From Deltaproteobacteria bacterium (GTDB taxonomy: Bacteria > Desulfobacterota_D > UBA1144 > Nemesobacterales > CSP1-2), in the NCBI GenBank assembly GCA_016187835.1, contig JACPIY010000041.1, forward strand, positions 1-38,677: a DNA stretch of 38,677 bases, given 5' to 3'. Below, in pieces: positions 35,901-38,677 of the stretch (position 1 is the stretch's first letter; every line of letters begins with the position of its first letter). Made by a program: the position numbers and the translations under genes. Under the pieces are notes generated by a model that worked only from the letters and a program-made list of their open reading frames with translations, did no database searches and had not been told where the DNA came from.

Positions 35901-38677
35901 TGGCAGTTACCAACCCTATCTTCTGACTCAGCAAGGGTTCCGTATGCTTTACCGATGTTCTTATGTATTATCCCGTAATCCTCAGGGAAACCATCATAGT
36001 TATAAATCCTAAGAGCCTCCTCATTGGCTTTGATTGCTCTCTTGTAATTCTCATCTTCATCTTCTTCCTCAGCCAGCATGCTGTACGTAATTCCCAAATT
36101 CTTCTGTATTTGACAATAATCCATTGGGAAATTGTCATAGCTATAGACTTTGAGGGATTCTTGATAAGCGTTTATTGCCCTCTTGCAGTTAACGACTATA
36201 TCCTCCACCTCGGCAAGAGTTCGATAAGCGGAACCAAGACTTTTCTTAATCGCTGCATAATCAACAGGAAAATCCTTAAGAGTGTATACCTTGATAACGT
36301 CTTCATAGACCTCTATTGCTCTTCGAGAGTTAGCGGCTTTATTTTCTGCATCGGCAAGGATAATGTAGGAATCCCCAAGGTTTTTCTTGGTTCTCGCATG
36401 TTGCAGTGGAAATCGTTCAGGAATCCTCATGAGAAAAGACTCTTCAAAAGCGCCGATTGCCTTCTTACAGTTATCTTTTTTGTCTTCTACTTCGGCAAGA
36501 GTGTTATAGGCAACCCCAAGATTGTTCTGAACTAAGGCATACCGCTGGGGAAAATCCTTCAAATTATAAGCCTTGAGAGCCTCCCTATAGGATTCAATTG
36601 CCCTACTACAGTTGGCGACTTTATCTTCAACCTCTGCAAGGGCTCTATGAGCATTGCCAAGATTGTTCTGAACCATTCCGTAATCCGCTGAGTTTTCCTG
36701 AGTATAAACCTTGAGAGCTTTCTTGTACGCTTCGATTGCTCTCTTGCAGTTGAGAGCTTTATCTTCTATCTCAGCAAGTGTGCAATAAGCAACCCCAAGA
36801 TTGTTCTCAGTAACTGCGTAATCCGCTGACTGCGTTTCAAGATTCCTTATTTCAAGTGCCTCTTCATAGGCTTTAATGGCCCTCTTACAGTTTTTAGCTT
36901 TATCTTCTATCTCAGCAAGTGTGCAATAGGCGGCTCCAAGATTGATTTGGACCATTCCGTAGCCCGACGGGAAGTCGTGAGGAGTATAAATCCTCAGAGA
37001 TTCTTCAAAAGAGCTAATAGCATTCCTACAGTTTTCTGCTTTATCCTCTATCTCAGCAAGAGTACAATAAGCAGCTCCAAGATTGTTTTGAACTAAAGCA
37101 TGCTGCTCAGGAGAATGTTCTAAGCTATAAACCTTGAGAGCTTCTCTATAAGCCTTTACTGCTTTAATGCAATTACCGGCTCTATCTTCTACCTCTGAAA
37201 GAGTTCTATATGCATTTCCGAGGCTGTTTTGAATTATTCCATAATCCGTTGGTAAGCTCTGAAGGGTATAAATTTTTAGAGCTTCCTCGTAGGAATTGAT
37301 CGCTCTTTTCGAATTCTCGACCTTATCCTCCACTTCGGCAAGTATGCCGTAAGCGACCCCGAGATTCTTCTGAACGTTCCCGTAATCTAACGGAAAGTCT
37401 TCAAAGGTGTAGACCCTAAGAGATTCCTCATAGGATTTAACCGCACTCCTTGAGTTCCCTAGCCTATCCTCAACTTCGGCGAGTGTGCTATAGGCCATTC
37501 CAAGATTTTTCTCAATTGTTCCGTAATCAATCGAAAAATCCTCAAAGGTATATATCCTGAGAGATTCTTTGTAGGACTTAATTGCCCTCATTGAGTTCTC
37601 ACTTCTATTTTCTATTTTGGCAAGAGCTATGTAGGCCAATCCAATATGGCTTTGAATCATTCCGTAATCAGCGGAAAATTCCTCAAAGGTATAGACCTTG
37701 AGGGCTTCTTTATAGGCTTTAATTGACTGCTTAAAGTGCTCGGGCTTGGGCTCCACTTCAGCAATAGCACTATAGGCTGCCCCAAGGTTGTTTTGGATCA
37801 TACTGTAATTTTTTGGAAAGTCTGCAAAAGTATAGACCCTAACGGCTTCCTTATATGCTTTAATGGCTTTCCTGCAGTTTTCTACTTGATCTTCGAGCTT
37901 CGCAAGAGTGATTAACGCTACCCCAAGATTGTTCTGCGTCATTCCATAGTCAATCGGGAAGCTTTCAAAAGTCCTCACCTTAAGGGCTTCCTCATAGGCT
38001 TCGATTGCTTTCTTACAGTTCTCTGCTTTATCCTCTATTTCAGCAAAAGTGCTATATGCATTGCCAAGATTGTTCTGGGTTGTAGCGTATTGGACCGGGA
38101 AATTTTCCAGGGTGTATATCTTGAGGGCTTCCTCATAGGCTTCGATTGCTTTCCTACAGTGCTCTGTCTCCTGAGCGAGCATGTCATAAGCCGCCCCAAG
38201 ATTGTTCTGAGTCATTGCATAATCCATTGGAAAGCTCTCCGGATTGTAAACACTAAGGGCTTTCTCGTATGCCTCGATTGCTCTTATACAGTTCTCAGCT
38301 TCGTTTTTCTTTTCGGCAAGCGTCCTATACGCATTACCAAGATTTTTTTGGGTGTCAGCATACTGAGCAGGAAATTCTTCATGGGTAAAGACTTTAAGGG
38401 CTTCTTCATGAGCTTCTATTGCTCGTTTACAGCTCTCTTCTTTATCCTCTATTTCCGCAAGAACGCTGTAGGCTATCCCAAGATTGTTTTGTGTTGCTGC
38501 ATAGTCCAAAGGCGCACTTTCATATGTCCTTACCTTAAGCGCTACCCCGTAGGATTCTATTGCTTTCTTACAGTTCTCTGCTTTGTTCTCTACCTCTGCA
38601 AGCGTGTCGTATGAGACTCCGAGGTTGTTCTGAGTACTTGCATAATCCGCCGGGAAAGTCTCAAGGTTATAAAACTT
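29963..38677 (-). CDS. Giant TPR-like repeat protein, C-terminal part, 5' end outside window
   Basis: An unbroken frame of at least 2,904 codons that stays open to the window edge; the TTG at 38509 is not its start, since 56 further in-frame codons lie upstream and carry the same repeat. It is about 61 tandem units of 47 residues (141 bp). Each unit has helix A (consensus DYGxIQKNLGxAYxxLAE), a loop (VEDKAEN), helix B (CKKAIEAYEEALKVYT) and a turn (LEDFP). N-L-G-x-A-Y and A-I-x-A-Y-x-x-A-L match TPR positions, with longer loops than the classic 34 residues. Unit length varies from 43 to 56 residues. The last unit ends in a cap (QSNLQILFDFCGEKK). No signal, membrane or catalytic segment is seen. 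Similar repeats occur in CHAT/caspase-linked proteins, but any effector domain must be N-terminal and outside the window. Confidence 0.92.
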   Translation of the reverse strand, partial: KFYNLETFPADYASTQNNLGVSYDTLAEVENKAENCKKAIESYGVALKVRTYESAPLDYAATQNNLGIAYSVLAEIEDKEESCKRAIEAHEEALKVFTHEEFPAQYADTQKNLGNAYRTLAEKKNEAENCIRAIEAYEKALSVYNPESFPMDYAMTQNNLGAAYDMLAQETEHCRKAIEAYEEALKIYTLENFPVQYATTQNNLGNAYSTFAEIEDKAENCKKAIEAYEEALKVRTFESFPIDYGMTQNNLGVALITLAKLEDQVENCRKAIKAYKEAVRVYTFADFPKNYSMIQNNLGAAYSAIAEVEPKPEHFKQSIKAYKEALKVYTFEEFSADYGMIQSHIGLAYIALAKIENRSENSMRAIKSYKESLRIYTFEDFSIDYGTIEKNLGMAYSTLAEVEDRLGNSRSAVKSYEESLRVYTFEDFPLDYGNVQKNLGVAYGILAEVEDKVENSKRAINSYEEALKIYTLQSLPTDYGIIQNSLGNAYRTLSEVEDRAGNCIKAVKAYREALKVYSLEHSPEQHALVQNNLGAAYCTLAEIEDKAENCRNAISSFEESLRIYTPHDFPSGYGMVQINLGAAYCTLAEIEDKAKNCKRAIKAYEEALEIRNLETQSADYAVTENNLGVAYCTLAEIEDKALNCKRAIEAYKKALKVYTQENSADYGMVQNNLGNAHRALAEVEDKVANCSRAIESYREALKAYNLKDFPQRYALVQNNLGVAYNTLAEVEDKKDNCKKAIGAFEESFLMRIPERFPLQHARTKKNLGDSYIILADAENKAANSRRAIEVYEDVIKVYTLKDFPVDYAAIKKSLGSAYRTLAEVEDIVVNCKRAINAYQESLKVYSYDNFPMDYCQIQKNLGITYSMLAEEEDEDENYKRAIKANEEALRIYNYDGFPEDYGIIHKNIGKAYGTLAESEDRVGNCHKAIDAYKEALRFYTVDNSPWDYGLIQENLGIEYGILADEGEEYKNYKSAIEAYEEALKVYTIEGSLVDYGIIRKSLGLAYSRLAEIEDKSGNYQKAVESYEEALRFYTIYNSPDDYGLIERNLGTAYEALAKLGDKVRNSKKAVEAYENSLSVYTLQDFPTDYSTVHKTLGLIYSTIAEIEGGLTNYKSAIESYKEALKVYSLEKFPADYGLMQKSLGIASIALAEEEDTASNLEKGVSAYEESLRFYTFKDFPMDHGFIQKNRGVAYVNLAQLKNKTENHKRAIEAYAGALKFYTLEKFPEDYGIIHKSMGISYESLAGEEDRVINLEKAIRAHEEALRFYTLEDFPLDFGLVQKNLGILYNTLAEMEEGGIENYKRAVHAYESALNVYSFNDYPTDYGLIQKNLGTAYSMLAEEGDEDENENYKKAIKAYKEALRIYNYDSFPGDYGMIQKNLGIACGSLAEAEGEVECYKSATEAYEEALKFYTLGNSPENYGTIQKNLGTAYASIAELEDKAQNCKSAIEAFEGALKFYSYDSFPRDYGLIQRKLGAVYETIAELEDKAANFKKAIFSFGESLKFYTLDNSPEDYGLIRKNLGLAYESLAEVEDKAGNCKRAIESFEESLTFYSLGQLPVDYAAIQNNLGTAYKTLAEVEDKAESCRRSIKAYGETLRVYTIEESPMQYASVQNNLGIVYSTLAKIEGKTENFRNAIRAYQEALKVRTFERFPMQYASTLNTLGDVYKSLSDLEEDAEICRKAIECYEGCLNIYTPEKFPTQSAAIESGLGALYNRLAGIEDRAKNGEKAVKACENALRVYSSKIHPMDYGMCQRNLGDAYGALSQEENRINNCKKAVQSYEEALSIYTFESSPLQYAEIESSLGKIYVVLNEQEGSENSKKAIKAYEESLRVYTLEDYPVEYASLEKRVGDLYGTLGGVENYKRAIEDYEKSLRSYTLEDFPMDYGMIHKNLGIIHAALAQLEDKAGNCRKSIESYQKALRIYNPESSLSDYEEIQKNLRDLYEILHDVEDVVAEDTEGGQSDRCKKIIESYKETLKIYTLEKFPAQYAAAMRKLGETYGTLAEAEDIVINYKKAIESYEEALKVYNLEDSPKDYGLVHKNIGFIYDNLAELEGEIGNYRRATASYECALRVYDYDSCPADYATIQKNLGVAYNILALEDGIEGYKKAIEAYESALRVYTLQDFPTDYGMIRKNLGISYEILAGVEDSPTNYKKAIKAYEESLKFYKYENSTNDYGLIQKNPGIAYGTFAEVENRDSNFKKAIECFEEALKVYTFKDSPGDYGLIRKNLGYVYGILAVEKGEVENCKRAIEAYESALKVYDFDNSPNDYGLMQKNLGIAYGILAEVDNKLVNYKKAVKAYEESLKFYNPENFPTDYDIVKKNLGIAYEFLAQTEDAKIEDKAENYKKAIKSYEETLKVSNIKDSPAQYASTQTKLGDAYRTLSDVEGRVSNCKSAIEAYEEALKVYTFKDSPVDFGQAQKSLGFAYTILAGEEDRVENYNAAIKAYKESLRFYGYRYFPSDYAIIQKNLGIAYGALGEERDKASNCRRAIEAYVEALKVYTQDSLNSDYGEIQRNLGNVYRTLADVKDKIENYKRAIECYKESLKVYAIHDFPADYGLIQKNLGILYGVLAEEENQIENHKRAVLAYEEALKVYALKGFSADYGLIQKNLGIAYGIIAGTEDKVNNNKKAVRAYEEALRVYTVEPLPLDYAIIHNNLGTAYRILAEAENQAEHCKKAIKSYEEVLKVYNIGGFPMEYAATQNNLGVAYRTLADVLDKAENCKKAVKAYKETLRVYTLEGSPLQYSSIQNNLGAAYRTLAEVEDKAENCKKAIKAYEEALKVRSFERSPLQYAATQNNIGVAYRALAEVEDKARNSKKAIEAYERALIVYTIERFPMQYATTQNNLGAAYSTLAETERKSENCKQAIHSYKEALRVFTKESFPSVHELVQSNLQILFDFCGEKK

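Noticed and set aside
35963-36535. 190-codon plus-strand frame opposite the repeat gene
   Set aside because: It is the antisense reading of the 141-bp repeats, as are the other plus-strand frames in this region.
38509-38509. TTG at 38509 as the start of the giant repeat gene
   Set aside because: The frame stays open for 56 further codons to the window edge and those codons encode the same repeat, so the true start lies outside.
29963-38677. Regular 141-bp periodicity as a CRISPR or satellite array
   Set aside because: Units diverge mainly at synonymous-looking positions, keep one open frame, and encode a consistent TPR-like pattern; there are no constant repeats with unique spacers.
1-38677. 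tRNA or rRNA genes
   Set aside because: I looked in all gaps longer than about 100 bp and saw no cloverleaf with a TTC-arm and acceptor pairing; a covariance-model scan would be needed to be sure.

Overview
The window is a stretch of a Gram-negative bacterial chromosome of moderate-to-low GC. It encodes a TolC-type outer-membrane channel, two periplasmic adaptor proteins, an RND pump, a predicted beta-barrel protein and Sec/lipoprotein signal peptides. The gene set (class II fumarase, K+-insensitive H+-pyrophosphatase, short AdoMet decarboxylase with a TTG start, GYD protein) and the many intergenic palindromes would fit an uncultured lineage near Desulfobacterota/Nitrospirota or a related candidate phylum. 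That placement is inference; no marker here settles it.

Layout. 1-2600: the start of an IS481-like transposase cut by the window edge, a secreted DM13-like protein, an aquaporin whose third helix is scrambled by two compensating frameshifts, a small secreted protein, and a decayed anti-sigma (RskA-like) gene. 2611-6368: an ECF sigma factor, an SDR oxidoreductase and fumarase. 6781-11693: a small secreted protein and an RND pump with its adaptor. 12068-19490: a small basic membrane protein, a TetR repressor, a split MacAB-type exporter (ATPase, adaptor, permease) on the minus strand, and TolC plus an SDR on the plus strand. The tetR-promoter-tolC junction is present twice, as a roughly 300-bp direct repeat flanking the exporter cassette. 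Each copy carries the same 16-bp palindromic operator. 19721-20645: a degenerate two-gene locus (PEGA protein with two in-frame stops; small lipoprotein lacking a normal start). 21180-29918: H+-pyrophosphatase, thioredoxin, AdoMet decarboxylase, GYD protein, a DUF3943-like barrel, a GT4 glycosyltransferase and HisRS.

From 29963 to the right edge runs one minus-strand open frame of at least 2,904 codons. It consists almost wholly of about 61 tandem 47-residue TPR-like repeats (141 bp each) and ends in a short C-terminal cap. Its N-terminus, where any effector domain would lie, is outside the window. It is the most unusual object here.

Nearly every intergenic gap holds short palindromes that share GTAG/CTAC ends but have different cores, often just 3' of genes. 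Larger MITE-like inverted repeats are also present, and one palindrome sits inside a MITE. One palindrome supplies the stop codon of the giant repeat gene. Several genes are visibly decaying (anti-sigma remnant, tetR fragment, PEGA gene), which suggests a genome being reshaped by small repeats and gene loss.
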